NCBI GenBank assembly: GCA_964413525.1
Contig: CAYPTI010000011.1
Coordinates: forward strand, 1 to 22,905
DNA: 22,905 nt
Direction of reading: 5' to 3'
Source: CAYPTI01 sp964413525 [NCBI: uncultured bacterium]
Lineage (GTDB): Bacteria > T1Sed10-126
In this document: positions 1-8,147 of the stretch, piece after piece
Numbering within the stretch: position 1 is the stretch's first letter
Layout of the letters: every line of letters starts with the position of its first letter
Translations under genes and position numbers: made by a program
The notes under the pieces: model-generated
Told to the model about the DNA's origin: nothing
Database searches by the model: none
Seen by the model: only the letters and a program-made list of their open reading frames with translations

Positions 1-532
1 TGCAGACTCCCTCGACGTCCGACCGCTGGACCACGAACACGCACTCCGCCCGCTGCCCCTCCCGGGCAAGCCGGGCCAGTTCCCCCAGGTGTTTTTGAGC
101 TCGTTTCGATGGGGTACCGGAAAAAAACGCCCAGCCGGTCCGCGGTCCCCGACTGCTGAGGGACTTCACTTCCACCCAGGTCGGGGGATCGCCGGGCCGG
201 AAGAAATCGATCCAGCTATCGCCGGCCCGGACCTCCTGTTCCCAGGGAAAGGACTGAATCCCGTCGTGATCCCGGCGCAACTTTTGTTCGTAAATCCGGT
301 TCGCCTCGGCCGCGTACAGGCCGACCCAGTGGTCGTTGTCGTAAATCCGGCGAACGGTGTAGGCGGTTTTTCGCTGCGGATCGGAGTTGGCGGTTAACCA
401 GACCCGGGTGCCCTCCTCAAGCAGACCGATCAGCCGGGAGGTGTTGGGGCAGTACGCCTCGACCACCTCGTCGAGGGGAGTCCGGACCCGAAAGACGAAT
501 CGGTTGGGCCGGTCGACGAACCGGGCTAGCAT
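1..532 (-). CDS. sfsA: SfsA family protein (sugar fermentation stimulation), partial, C-terminus off the window
   Basis: The reading frame starts at an ATG (530-532) and runs off the left edge, giving 177 complete codons. The protein opens with MLARFVDRPNRFVFRV, followed by the family's AYCPNTSRL motif (about residues 27-34), RKTAYTV, W-x-GLYAAEAN, and a nuclease-like core WIDF (D109) with WVEVKS (E121, K123). It ends in KRAQKHLGELARLAREGQRAE, the usual SfsA C-terminal half. Known SfsA proteins are about 230-240 residues, so roughly 55-60 residues are missing. The family has a PD-(D/E)XK-like fold and its physiological role is poorly defined; the name comes from a maltose-metabolism phenotype in E. 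coli. The start lies 51 bp after the OmpA-like gene on the same strand. There is no clear Shine-Dalgarno site, and an in-frame TAG upstream leaves this as the only ATG. Identification is secure; function is not. Confidence 0.88.
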   Translation of the reverse strand, partial: MLARFVDRPNRFVFRVRTPLDEVVEAYCPNTSRLIGLLEEGTRVWLTANSDPQRKTAYTVRRIYDNDHWVGLYAAEANRIYEQKLRRDHDGIQSFPWEQEVRAGDSWIDFFRPGDPPTWVEVKSLSSRGPRTGWAFFSGTPSKRAQKHLGELARLAREGQRAECVFVVQRSDVEGVC

Positions 533-583
533 CGAAATCCGATGTCCACGCGGTTCCGCGAGCGCACCGGAACGGCCGTCCGT

Positions 584-1267
584 CTAGGGTTCTTCTACGT
601 CTTCGGGCAGGGACGGAGGATACAGCACGATCTCGACCCGGCGGTTCTTCTGCATGTTCGCGGGCGAGGTGTTCGGAACCAGGGGTTTGAATTCCCCGAA
701 CGTTGTCGCACCCATCCGATCGGGTTCCAGGTCGGTCTCGTCCATGAAATGTCGGAACACGGTCATCGCCCGGTTGGCCGCCAGATCCAGGTTGTCCTGA
801 AACCGGTTGCCAACGTAAGCACGCGAGTCGGCGTGTCCTTCGATCCGGATCTCCCGTTCGGGGTGCTGGACGATGATCTCGGCCAGCCGGTTGAGGGTCT
901 CATGGGCGTCCTCTCGAAGTTCGGCCCGTGCGGTGTCGAAGAGGATCCGTTCCCCGAGGGTGATGACGACGTTTTCTCCCTCACGGGCGATGTCGGCCTC
1001 CTCAACCTCCCGCAATTCGCGCTCCAGCTGGCTCAGTTCACTCTGGAGTTCTTCCACCCGCTGTTCCTGCTGTTCGAGTTCCTCAACCCGCTCCCGAAGC
1101 CGGTCACGCTCATCTCGCAGGTTGTTTCGTTCCCGCCTCAGATCGGACAGTTGAGATTCCTGAGCCTCCAGTTGCTCCTGCAGTTCCTGATGCTCCTCGA
1201 CGGTCACACAACCCACCAGAACCAGCACCATCAATCCGGCCATTCCCGCGCCCATCCAGCGAATCAT
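584..1267 (-). CDS. OmpA-family outer-membrane lipoprotein with coiled coil
   Basis: This 227-residue protein has a lipoprotein signal peptide ending in the lipobox LVGC (C20). Residue +2 is Val rather than Asp, consistent with outer-membrane sorting. Residues about 25-90 form a highly charged Glu/Arg/Leu/Gln coiled coil. Residues about 98-220 are an OmpA C-terminal peptidoglycan-binding domain, with ILFDTARAELRED, IRIEGHADSRAY, LAANRA and NMQKNRRVEIVL. The family ties the outer membrane to peptidoglycan; the layout here resembles Pal/YiaD-like lipoproteins with a coiled-coil spacer. A GGGAGGTAA site lies about 7 nt before the ATG. It is preceded by polX with a 161-bp gap and followed by sfsA. 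No Tol genes are present, so calling it Pal would be a guess. Confidence 0.9.
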   Translation of the reverse strand: MIRWMGAGMAGLMVLVLVGCVTVEEHQELQEQLEAQESQLSDLRRERNNLRDERDRLRERVEELEQQEQRVEELQSELSQLERELREVEEADIAREGENVVITLGERILFDTARAELREDAHETLNRLAEIIVQHPEREIRIEGHADSRAYVGNRFQDNLDLAANRAMTVFRHFMDETDLEPDRMGATTFGEFKPLVPNTSPANMQKNRRVEIVLYPPSLPEDVEEP

Positions 1268-1428
1268 TTCATTACCTCCCGAAACAAAGCGGTTTCACAT
1301 CGTTCAATCCTTCACAAACCTGATTTTCCGCAACGTTGCATCCTCCAATCTATCCGGCAACGCGTGAGATTGCAATGAAATGTTGGGGGGACGTTGCGGA
1401 GGTCCCGAACTCTTCTCCCGGCCGCGGC

Positions 1429-3126
1429 TCAACCCGAACCCAGCTCCGATCTCGTGTTAAGCACATCGGTGGATTCGAGCCATCCCCGCCGGGCGGTCGT
1501 TACCCCAAGCTCCATCATCCAGAGGTGGTCCCGGGCGTGGCTGTCGGTCGAGATCACGAAGGAGATCCCCCGTTTGCGAGCCTGCCGGCACCATTCGTCG
1601 CTGGCGTCCAGCCGCTGTCCGTTGGCGTTAATTTCAAGCGCCACGCCTTCCTCCACCAACGCGTCCAGAATCGCACTCCGATCCACGTCGTACGGATCCC
1701 GCTGACCGAGTTTCCGTCCGGTCGGATGAGCCAGGACGTCCACCTCCGGGTGGCGGATGGCCCCTACGATCCGTGCGGTCTGCCGATCAGGAGCCAGATC
1801 AAACCCGGTGTGGACCGCGGCGATCACCCAGTCGAGCTCCGCCAGCACGTCCTCCGGGTAATCCAGCGAACCGTCCTTGAGGATGTCGACCTCCGTCCCG
1901 GCCAGCACCTCGATCTCGGACCGCTCGTTTGCTTCCCGGATTGATTCAGCATGATCGCGGAGACCGTCAACGGAAAGGCCGTCGGCCACCCGGAGCGACC
2001 GGGAGTGATCCGTGATCGCCAGGTACTCGTACCCCATCGCCTCCGCCGCGTCCACCATGGATTCCGTGGAATCGCGGCCGTCCGAGGCCGTGGTATGGGT
2101 ATGGCAATCCCCCCGGATGTCCTCGAGCTGAATCAGATCCGGCAGGTCGTGAGCCTCCGCCGCCTCAAGTTCCCCGTGGTCTTCCCGCAGTTCCGGGGGA
2201 ATCCAGTCCAGATCGAGGGCGTCGTAGATCCCTTCCTCCGTGCTCCCGGCGAGTTTCTCCCCGGTTTCTTCGTCGAACAGGCCGTACTCGTTAACGGTCC
2301 AACCGCGCCGACGCGCACGTTCCCGAAGCCGGACGTTGTGTTCCTTCGACCCGGTAAAGTACTGCAGAGCGGCTCCGAAGTTTTCCGGCGGAACCTCCCG
2401 GACGTCCACCTGGAGGTCGTCCGTTAACAGCACCGACGTCTTCGTTTCTCCCGCCGCCATCACCTCTTCGACCTCCGGGTAGGTTTTCAGGGCCTCCCCA
2501 GCCCTTCCCTGCGTTTCGCCGCTGACCAGAACATCCAGATCCCCGACGGTCTCCCGGCCCCGGCGGTAACTCCCGGCGGGTTCCATTCGGTCCGGTTCGA
2601 GCTGCTCCTGAAGGTACTCGAGAAGCGCCTCCGCCCTGGGCCGCACATCCATCAACAGGGTCCGTCCGTCGAACCGGTGAAGCCGGGCGAGGGAGGTTCG
2701 AATGTTTTCGAGGGTCTTGGGGCCAAACCCGTCGATCTCCTTCAGCCGATCCGTCTCCAGAGCCCGCTCCAGGTCGTCAAGGCTCTCAACCCCTTCCCGG
2801 TCGTACAGTTTTCGGATGGACTTGGGACCGAGACCTCGAATGTCCGCCAGTTCCAGCAGAGTCACCGGAAGACGCTGCTTGACTTCGTCAAATTTAGCAA
2901 TTCGTCCCTCCCGAACGGCCTGGACGATTTTGTCCTCCAGCGCCTCCCCGATGCCGTCGAGCTCCCGCAGAGTCCCGTTCTCAAGCCGCTGGTCGAACTC
3001 GTCCGAGCGTTCCCGAAGGATCTCCGCTCCCCGCCGGTAGGCTCGCAGTTTGAACCGGTTTTCTCCGTCGATCTCCAGCAGATCGGCCATTTTTTCCAGC
3101 ATTCCGGCGACGTCGTCAGCCTTCAC
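1429..3126 (-). CDS. polX: DNA polymerase X with C-terminal PHP domain
   Basis: Family X polymerase/exonuclease, likely cytoplasmic, acting in gap-filling base-excision repair. I place the start at GTG 3124-3126 (565 residues), because AAGGAG lies 7 nt upstream and the start overlaps the cutA stop by 11 bp; a longer frame from 3180 would overlap cutA by 65 bp. Residues about 1-160 carry the helix-hairpin-helix lyase-like domain (LDGIGEAL, IRGLGPKS, IDGFGPKT). The nucleotidyltransferase core is GSYRRGRETVGDLDVLV with D196 and D198, and D241 as third carboxylate. The PHP domain (about 335-560) retains its metal ligands: H342 and H344 in CHTH, D349, H374, E412, H439, H467, D528 and H530. PHP-domain PolX proteins can show Mn2+-dependent 3'-5' exonuclease activity, and intact ligands suggest that holds here. 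Probably translationally coupled to cutA. Confidence 0.93.
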   Translation of the reverse strand: MKADDVAGMLEKMADLLEIDGENRFKLRAYRRGAEILRERSDEFDQRLENGTLRELDGIGEALEDKIVQAVREGRIAKFDEVKQRLPVTLLELADIRGLGPKSIRKLYDREGVESLDDLERALETDRLKEIDGFGPKTLENIRTSLARLHRFDGRTLLMDVRPRAEALLEYLQEQLEPDRMEPAGSYRRGRETVGDLDVLVSGETQGRAGEALKTYPEVEEVMAAGETKTSVLLTDDLQVDVREVPPENFGAALQYFTGSKEHNVRLRERARRRGWTVNEYGLFDEETGEKLAGSTEEGIYDALDLDWIPPELREDHGELEAAEAHDLPDLIQLEDIRGDCHTHTTASDGRDSTESMVDAAEAMGYEYLAITDHSRSLRVADGLSVDGLRDHAESIREANERSEIEVLAGTEVDILKDGSLDYPEDVLAELDWVIAAVHTGFDLAPDRQTARIVGAIRHPEVDVLAHPTGRKLGQRDPYDVDRSAILDALVEEGVALEINANGQRLDASDEWCRQARKRGISFVISTDSHARDHLWMMELGVTTARRGWLESTDVLNTRSELGSG

Positions 3127-3445
3127 GGGTTTGCTCCTTCGCCCAGGCTTCGTATTCTCCGTCGGCCTGTCCGACCTCAAGCACCAGAAGTTCCGGGGTA
3201 TCGTAGGGGTGGTTTTCGCGAATCCAGCGAACGGCTTCTTCCAGCCGATCCGAAGGGGTTTTGACGGTCAGGGGGATTTCCTCTTCCTCCCGCAGAGCTC
3301 CTTCCCATCGATACACGGACTCGATGGGATCGCCAACGTTCACACAGGCGGCGAGGCGATTCTCCACCAGTCCCCGGGCCAGTTGCCGGCTCCGATCGCG
3401 ATCGGCGACCGTCGTCAGAATCAACTTCAGGTCCGACGGATCCAT
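3116..3445 (-). CDS. cutA: CutA divalent-cation tolerance protein
   Basis: Small trimeric CutA1-family protein of 109 residues from the ATG at 3445. The family signatures are all present: LILTTVADRDRSRQLARGL, LAACVNV, ESVYRWEG, EEIPLTVKT and IRENHPYDTPELLVL. The start is chosen at MDPSDLKL because CutA proteins begin just before the first beta strand and GAGGA lies about 5 nt upstream; an ATG at 3478 would add eleven residues untypical of the family. CutA was named for copper sensitivity in E. coli, but its biochemical role remains unclear. It overlaps polX by 11 bp in what looks like a two-gene unit, and follows the membrane/TPR gene by about 117 bp. Confidence 0.93.
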   Translation of the reverse strand: MDPSDLKLILTTVADRDRSRQLARGLVENRLAACVNVGDPIESVYRWEGALREEEEIPLTVKTPSDRLEEAVRWIRENHPYDTPELLVLEVGQADGEYEAWAKEQTREG

Positions 3446-3479
3446 GGTTGTCCTCAGCTCCCGCAAGCAACATAACAAA

Positions 3480-3540
3480 TTCCCCCGGGCTTACGCCCGT
3501 GGTATCGGCTTCAACCCGGCACGTAATCGGGGGTTAACGT
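3480..3540 (-). other. Hairpin-forming intergenic segment between the TPR gene and cutA
   Basis: On the minus strand a CGGGC-GTAA-GCCCG hairpin (3486-3499) lies next to a second imperfect inverted repeat (AACCC/GGGTT arms, 3513-3517 and 3531-3535). There is no long T tract, so a classical intrinsic terminator is not supported. The pair could attenuate read-through from the secA operon into cutA, or be a degraded repeat element. Confidence 0.3.
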
Positions 3541-3562
3541 CGGGTCCGGAAAACCAGCGGAG

Positions 3563-4729
3563 TTAAAAATACGCCGCCTTGCTGTACGGCGGTACCCCGT
3601 CCTCCAAGTATTTGAGTCGTCGTTCGACCAGGTACACCAGCAGGGGATCATCGGGACCCTCATCCAGGATGTCCATCAGGAGTTGTTCAGCCTCTGATTC
3701 GTCTCCCCGCTGGTGGGCCAGGAAGGCCCGGTTGTAGCGATTCCAGTTCGAACCTCCGTCTTCCCGACGCTGTTCGAAATGGTCCTGAATCCAGTCGGCG
3801 TCGGCTCCGTGGGGCTCAACCCGTACGACCTGTCGGTAATAATGGTCGGCCACCCGGGTCAGGCCCACCTTCCGGTACGCGTCTCCCAGCCCCCGGAAGG
3901 CCGGAGGGTAATCGGGACGGATCCGAAGCGCATCATGCAGCAACTGTTCGGCGTACAGCCATCCCTGCCACCGATCGGCCAGGGCCTGGGCTCGGAACAG
4001 GTGACGGATCAGGTCACTGAGGTGGGCGGTGAAGTCGTTGATCCGGCCGAAGGTTTCGTCGGACAGGCGAGGGGCGTCGGCGTCGGAGGGAAGCTCATCG
4101 CGAAGCTGTTCGATCTCCCGTTCCAGGTGGAAGAATTCGTGCTGGCTGCGCTCCCAGTACGGCTGGAAGGCTCCCGGCAACTCCTCCCGTTCGATGGAGA
4201 TCAGCTGCTCCAGGAGCCTCAGGCTCCGATCGACGCCCTCCCGGACTCGACCGAACAACTGTTCAATGGATTGACGCTGTTCTTCCCGCCGGGTCTGGTA
4301 CCACTGCTCAAGGTCCGAAGGCAGCCGGTCCCTCCAGTCCTCGGGCTGCTCGTGAGTTAACATTTGTTCCCGGAACCGGCGTTCCAGTTCGGCGTCCAGG
4401 TTCCGCCGGTCGTTCTCCGCAAGCAGCGCCCGCCCGACCTCCATCTGAAGGGTTCGCAGCCGCCGGATTTCCTCCGTCCACGGACCGGAGGCAAGCTTCA
4501 GGTCGGCCAGGTCCTCCTCCTGCCGGAGGATCGACCGGGCCTCCCGGACCCGATCCTCGGCCATCGTCGTCATGGTGGCCTCGAACACCCACGCCCCGCC
4601 CGCGATCACCAGAACCAGGATCCCAAACGCGGCGAGGAGCACCTCCCAGCGAACGAAGGAAATTTCCTCGAAGTCGGCCTCGTCGAGGTCAGAATCGGTG
4701 TCCACCGCGTCAACGAGGGAATCAAACAC
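3563..4729 (-). CDS. Unrecognised membrane-anchored protein with coiled coil and C-terminal TPR-like repeats
   Basis: This 388-residue protein starts at a GTG 15 bp after the secA stop and is very probably co-transcribed with secA. An acidic N-terminal tail (about residues 1-28) precedes one transmembrane helix (about 30-50, LLAAFGILVLVIAGGAWVF). A long charged helical region follows (about 55-230). Residues about 262-330 hold TPR-like helices, including EQLLHDALRIRPDYPPAFRGLGDAYRKVG, a part of which looks like a canonical TPR unit, and residues 335-375 look like another. I see no catalytic motif and do not recognise a family. The layout (single anchor, helical arm, TPRs) is that of a membrane scaffold or adaptor. 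Its position behind secA makes an export-related role tempting, but that is only inference. No clear Shine-Dalgarno site is seen, so coupling to secA translation is possible. Confidence 0.75.
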   Translation of the reverse strand: MFDSLVDAVDTDSDLDEADFEEISFVRWEVLLAAFGILVLVIAGGAWVFEATMTTMAEDRVREARSILRQEEDLADLKLASGPWTEEIRRLRTLQMEVGRALLAENDRRNLDAELERRFREQMLTHEQPEDWRDRLPSDLEQWYQTRREEQRQSIEQLFGRVREGVDRSLRLLEQLISIEREELPGAFQPYWERSQHEFFHLEREIEQLRDELPSDADAPRLSDETFGRINDFTAHLSDLIRHLFRAQALADRWQGWLYAEQLLHDALRIRPDYPPAFRGLGDAYRKVGLTRVADHYYRQVVRVEPHGADADWIQDHFEQRREDGGSNWNRYNRAFLAHQRGDESEAEQLLMDILDEGPDDPLLVYLVERRLKYLEDGVPPYSKAAYF

Positions 4730-4744
4730 GGGGAATTCGTCGGT

Positions 4745-7744
4745 TCAGCGGCCGCAGCAGTACTTGTATTTTTTTCCCGAACCGCAGGGGCAGGGGTCGT
4801 TTCGTCCCGGTTCGTCATCCTTGACCACAGTTTGTACCGTCGAGCCGCCCTCGCCCCCCGACGAACCGGATTGAACCGCCTCTTCCTGAGACTGGGCGGT
4901 GTCGTCCTGAATCAACCCGGCCAGGGCCGAGGAGGATTCCTTCTCGATCTGAGTCGAGGCGGGTTGCTCGGGTTGATCCTCCTCCGAGACCGTTTCCAGC
5001 AGGAAGAGAAACTTCAGCAGATCCTCCCGCATCCGGACCTGAAGTTCTTCAAACAGCTCGTAACTTTCCCGCTTGTACTCCGCGAGCGGGTCCTTCTTGG
5101 AGAAACTCTCCAGTTGAATGCCCTGTTTCAGGCTGTCCATGGCGTAGAGGTGCTGTTTCCAGCGGCTGTCGACCACCCGCAGGAGGAGTTGAGACTCCAC
5201 GTCCCGCATGACCTCCTCGCCCAGTTCCTCTTCCTTGTTGTCGTACAGTTCGTGGAGCTTCTCGAGCAACTCGTGACGAAATTCGTCATGGGAGAGGCTC
5301 ATCCACTCCTCCCGGGTGTCGTCGTCGGGCTCCCAGGCGGTCATGTCCTTGACGGCCCCGAACAGCTCTTCGAGTTCCCAGTCCTCGGGCGGACGACGCG
5401 TTTCGGCGTACATCTCCATCCAGTAATCGACCTCGTATTCCATGAGGTCGAAAATCATGTCGCTCACGTCCTCCTCGTAGAGGGCTTTCTGCCGGGCCGA
5501 ATAAATAATGCCCCGCTGCTGTTCCATGACGTCGTCGTATTCAAGCAATCGCTTGCGGATCTCGAAGTTGTGGGATTCAACCTTGCCCTGGGCCCGCTTG
5601 ATCGACTTGCTGATCCAGTTGTGCTCGATCCGCTGCCCTTCCTCCAGGCCGAGGCTCCCGAGCATCCCCTGAATCTTGTCGGAGCCAAACAACTGCATCA
5701 GTTCGTCCTCAAGGGAGACGAAAAATCGACTGGCGCCGGGGTCCCCCTGCCGGGCGGTACGGCCCCGGAGCTGATTGTCGATCCGGCGCGAGTCGTGCCG
5801 TTCGGTGCCGATCACGTGAAGACCGCAGATGGGATCGTGCGGGCAGTAGGGATCCTCCTCGGGATCCTCCGGTTCCACCGGGCATCCGTCTTCGATGACT
5901 CCCTCCCCCAGCACGATGTCGGTTCCGCGCCCGGCCATGTTGGTGGCGATGGTGACCGCTCCCGGCTGACCGGCCTGAGCGATGATGGCGGCCTCCCGCT
6001 CGTGGTTCTTGGCGTTGAGGATGTTGTGGGGAATGCCCTGGCGCTGGAGTTTCTGACCCAGAAACTCGGATTTGTCGATGTCGATGGTCCCCACCAGGAC
6101 CGGCTTGCCCTCCTCGTGGAGGTGTTCGATCTCGTCCACCACGGCATCCATTTTCTCCGGTTCGGTCTTGTAAATCGCGTCCTCGTAATCGACCCGGATA
6201 TCGGGTTCGTTCGTCGGAACCACGACCACGTCGAGGTCGTAAATTTCCTGAAACTCCCCGGCTTCCGTGTCGGCGGTACCGGTCATGCCCGCCAGTTTGT
6301 TATACATCCGGAAGTAATTCTGAATCGTGATGGTCGCCAGGGTCTGATTCTCCTGCTCGATCTCCACCCCTTCCTTGGCCTCGATGGCCTGGTGAAGTCC
6401 CTCGCTGAACCGGCGACCGGGCTGGAGCCGACCGGTGAACTGATCGACAATGAGCACTTCCCCGTCCTGGACCACATATTCGGCGTCCTTTTCGTACAGT
6501 TCATGGGCCCGGATGGATTGCTGGATATGGTGGACGAGGTCCATGTTGGCCGAGTCGTACAGGTTGTCCAGCTCCAGTTCGGCCTCGACTTTGTCGCTGC
6601 CGGGATCGGTCAGGTTGACGGATTTTCGTTTCTCATCAAGCTCGTAATGTTCCTCCCGGTTCAGCTGCCGGACGACCCGATCGATCTGCTTGTACAGTTT
6701 GACCGGTTTGTCGGCCCGTCCGCTGATGATCAGGGGGGTGCGGGCCTCGTCGATCAGGACGCTGTCGACCTCGTCGATGATGCAGAAGTTCCGCTCCGGC
6801 TGCACGGTGTCCTCCGGTCGGACGGCCATGTTGTCCCGCAAATAGTCGAAGCCAAACTCGTTGTTGGTCCCGTAGGTGATGGGGGCCTCGTACTCGGGCT
6901 TTCGATCGTCCGGCGACATCCCGCCCTGGAGAAGTCCCGCCTCCATACCCAGCTTGTCGTAGATCTCACCCATCCACTTCGAGTCCCGCTTGGCCAGGTA
7001 GTCGTTCACCGTGACGAGATGAGCTCCGTCGCCGGTGAGGGCGTTCAGGTAGAGGGGCATGGTGGCGGCGAGGGTTTTCCCTTCCCCGGTTTTCATCTCC
7101 CCGATGCGTCCCTGGTGAAAGACGATCCCCCCGAGGACCTGGACGTCGTAGTGCCGCAGGCCCAACCGGCGGTGAGCCGCTTCCCGAACGACCGAAAAGG
7201 CCTCCGGAAGCAGCAACCAGAGGGCTTTTTCCCGCTCGTCGTCCGGCATCTCGTCCGTAAAGTGTTCCCAGCCCTCGAGGTAGCGCTGTTCGAGGGACTC
7301 CAGGGTGTCGTCCTGCCAGTCCCGGATCCGTTCCTCGTAGGCCTCGGCGAGGCCCTCGACGTTCTCCGGTTTCAGGGGTTTTTCGATCGCCACCTGGAAG
7401 GCGTCCCCTTCGTATTTTTCGGACAGTTCCTCGCGGTTGGCGTGGAGCCGTTCCCGGAGCTGATCGGCTTTCTTCGCCGGATCCATGGACTGAAGGGTTT
7501 CCTGGGCCTCCTTCAGCATCTCCAGGTAGTGGTCGTTTCGAATCTCCGGATCCACGCCGTCCGCCAGCAATTGCTGGTACGCGTCGGTTCGGTTCCGGAG
7601 CCACTCGTCGGACCGGTCGTGAACCGCCCGCTCAAACAAATTGACAAAATCCACCAGGGGCCGAAGTTCCTTCAGATCCCGTTCCTGTTTGGAGCCGAGA
7701 AGTAAACGCAAAAACCAGTCGAAAAAGGGAATCCAATCTTTCAT
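4745..7744 (-). CDS. secA: Preprotein translocase ATPase SecA (long form with insertions)
   Basis: Motor of Sec-dependent export: it binds ATP and pushes unfolded preproteins through SecYEG. At 999 residues it is about 100 longer than E. coli SecA. Walker A is MKTGEGKT (217-224) and Walker B-like DEVD is at 324-327. GTNNEFGFDYLRD, NMAGRGTDI (602-610) and LRGRTARQGDPG (659-670) mark the two nucleotide-binding domains, followed by the scaffold/wing region. The C-terminal zinc motif is complete: C985, C987, C996, C997. Two features are unusual. Residues about 70-170 are extra sequence between the N-terminal helix and LPEAFSVVREA, moving Walker A from about residue 100 to 217. Residues about 614-640 form an acidic insertion with three Cys. 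Start ATG has AGGT about 9 nt upstream. Confidence 0.97.
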   Translation of the reverse strand: MKDWIPFFDWFLRLLLGSKQERDLKELRPLVDFVNLFERAVHDRSDEWLRNRTDAYQQLLADGVDPEIRNDHYLEMLKEAQETLQSMDPAKKADQLRERLHANREELSEKYEGDAFQVAIEKPLKPENVEGLAEAYEERIRDWQDDTLESLEQRYLEGWEHFTDEMPDDEREKALWLLLPEAFSVVREAAHRRLGLRHYDVQVLGGIVFHQGRIGEMKTGEGKTLAATMPLYLNALTGDGAHLVTVNDYLAKRDSKWMGEIYDKLGMEAGLLQGGMSPDDRKPEYEAPITYGTNNEFGFDYLRDNMAVRPEDTVQPERNFCIIDEVDSVLIDEARTPLIISGRADKPVKLYKQIDRVVRQLNREEHYELDEKRKSVNLTDPGSDKVEAELELDNLYDSANMDLVHHIQQSIRAHELYEKDAEYVVQDGEVLIVDQFTGRLQPGRRFSEGLHQAIEAKEGVEIEQENQTLATITIQNYFRMYNKLAGMTGTADTEAGEFQEIYDLDVVVVPTNEPDIRVDYEDAIYKTEPEKMDAVVDEIEHLHEEGKPVLVGTIDIDKSEFLGQKLQRQGIPHNILNAKNHEREAAIIAQAGQPGAVTIATNMAGRGTDIVLGEGVIEDGCPVEPEDPEEDPYCPHDPICGLHVIGTERHDSRRIDNQLRGRTARQGDPGASRFFVSLEDELMQLFGSDKIQGMLGSLGLEEGQRIEHNWISKSIKRAQGKVESHNFEIRKRLLEYDDVMEQQRGIIYSARQKALYEEDVSDMIFDLMEYEVDYWMEMYAETRRPPEDWELEELFGAVKDMTAWEPDDDTREEWMSLSHDEFRHELLEKLHELYDNKEEELGEEVMRDVESQLLLRVVDSRWKQHLYAMDSLKQGIQLESFSKKDPLAEYKRESYELFEELQVRMREDLLKFLFLLETVSEEDQPEQPASTQIEKESSSALAGLIQDDTAQSQEEAVQSGSSGGEGGSTVQTVVKDDEPGRNDPCPCGSGKKYKYCCGR

Positions 7745-7768
7745 GGTGACGTGACCTGAACCTCCCGC

Positions 7769-7791
7769 TCCGGCAAAGAGTCTCCGCCGGA
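7769..7791 (-). promoter_or_regulatory. secA: Hairpin in the secA leader, just upstream of the ribosome-binding region
   Basis: TCCGGC and GCCGGA (7769-7774 and 7786-7791) form a perfect 6-bp stem with an 11-nt loop, 25 nt before the secA ATG and just before a GGGAGG run. Placement could modulate ribosome access, but the stem is short and no SecM-like leader peptide is evident. Confidence 0.25.
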
Positions 7792-7906
7792 TGCCTGTTG
7801 TTAAATGCTGAACCCGTCAGCCGGGGACGACACAACGGCTCGCTTCAAGGACCGAGTAGAGGTCGATCAATCCCGACCGGGGGCGGCCGACGATCACAAG
7901 CACTTT

Positions 7907-7912
7907 ATTGTA
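7907..7912 (-). promoter_or_regulatory. Possible secA promoter -10 (TACAAT)
   Basis: TACAAT on the minus strand differs from TATAAT at one position and lies within the palindrome ATTGTACAAT, about 165 nt upstream of the secA start. No good -35 hexamer is found at 16-18 nt, so this is a weak call. Confidence 0.25.
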
Positions 7913-8019
7913 CAATACCTCGCCCAATTTTCACGAACCCATTGCTAACCGGTCTCCGTCCGTTCCTCGAACCGTTTCTCCCCCCCTCATGGTCAGGTCT
8001 ATCTTTGCGCGTAAGAAAG

Positions 8020-8040
8020 CCTCCGATCGGGGAGTCGGAG
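8020..8040 (-). terminator. Possible intrinsic terminator (second after tRNA-Arg)
   Basis: On the minus strand CTCCGA and TCGGAG (6 bp) enclose an eight-nucleotide loop and are followed by G then CTTTCTT, a partial T tract. It would stop transcripts escaping the first stem-loop after the tRNA. Confidence 0.35.
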
Positions 8041-8116
8041 CAAGGGGGGGGCTGACGGACGGTCGAGGTCTCAGGTGCTCGGGTAAGGATCCTCTTAGGG
8101 GAGAAAGGAGGCAAAC

Positions 8117-8135
8117 GATCAGCCCGAGGCTGACC
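8117..8135 (-). terminator. Stem-loop terminator just downstream of tRNA-Arg
   Basis: Twelve nucleotides after the encoded CCA, the minus strand reads GGTCAGCC-TCG-GGCTGATC, an 8-bp stem with one G-U pair and a three-base loop. It is followed by GTTTGCCTCCTTTCTCC, only a weak pyrimidine-rich tail. Position directly behind a tRNA supports a role in 3' end formation or termination. Confidence 0.45.
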
Positions 8136-8147
8136 GGGGGCGAAAAA

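Larger units (their letters stand above)
7745..8147. other. 403-bp gap between secA and tRNA-Arg: secA leader and terminators
   Basis: No convincing gene is seen. Nearest secA the minus strand carries a 6-bp hairpin (7769-7791) and, about 160 nt upstream of the secA start, a perfect ATTGTACAAT palindrome (7907-7916) with a TACAAT -10-like hexamer. Nearer the tRNA are two stem-loops consistent with tRNA transcript termination, listed separately. The rest (about 7920-8015) shows nothing I can assign. Confidence 0.5.

Noticed and set aside
3480-3540. Hairpin with GGGCGTAAGCCC-like stem reminiscent of IS200/IS605 element ends
   Set aside because: No transposase or second end is present, the stem is only 5 bp, and such hairpins arise easily in GC-rich intergenic DNA.
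4364-7705. Very long plus-strand open frame (1113 codons) antisense to secA and the TPR gene
   Set aside because: It lies opposite genes with complete, conserved motifs. In GC-rich DNA the antisense frame of a biased gene often stays open; its translation shows no domain and no ribosome-binding site fits.
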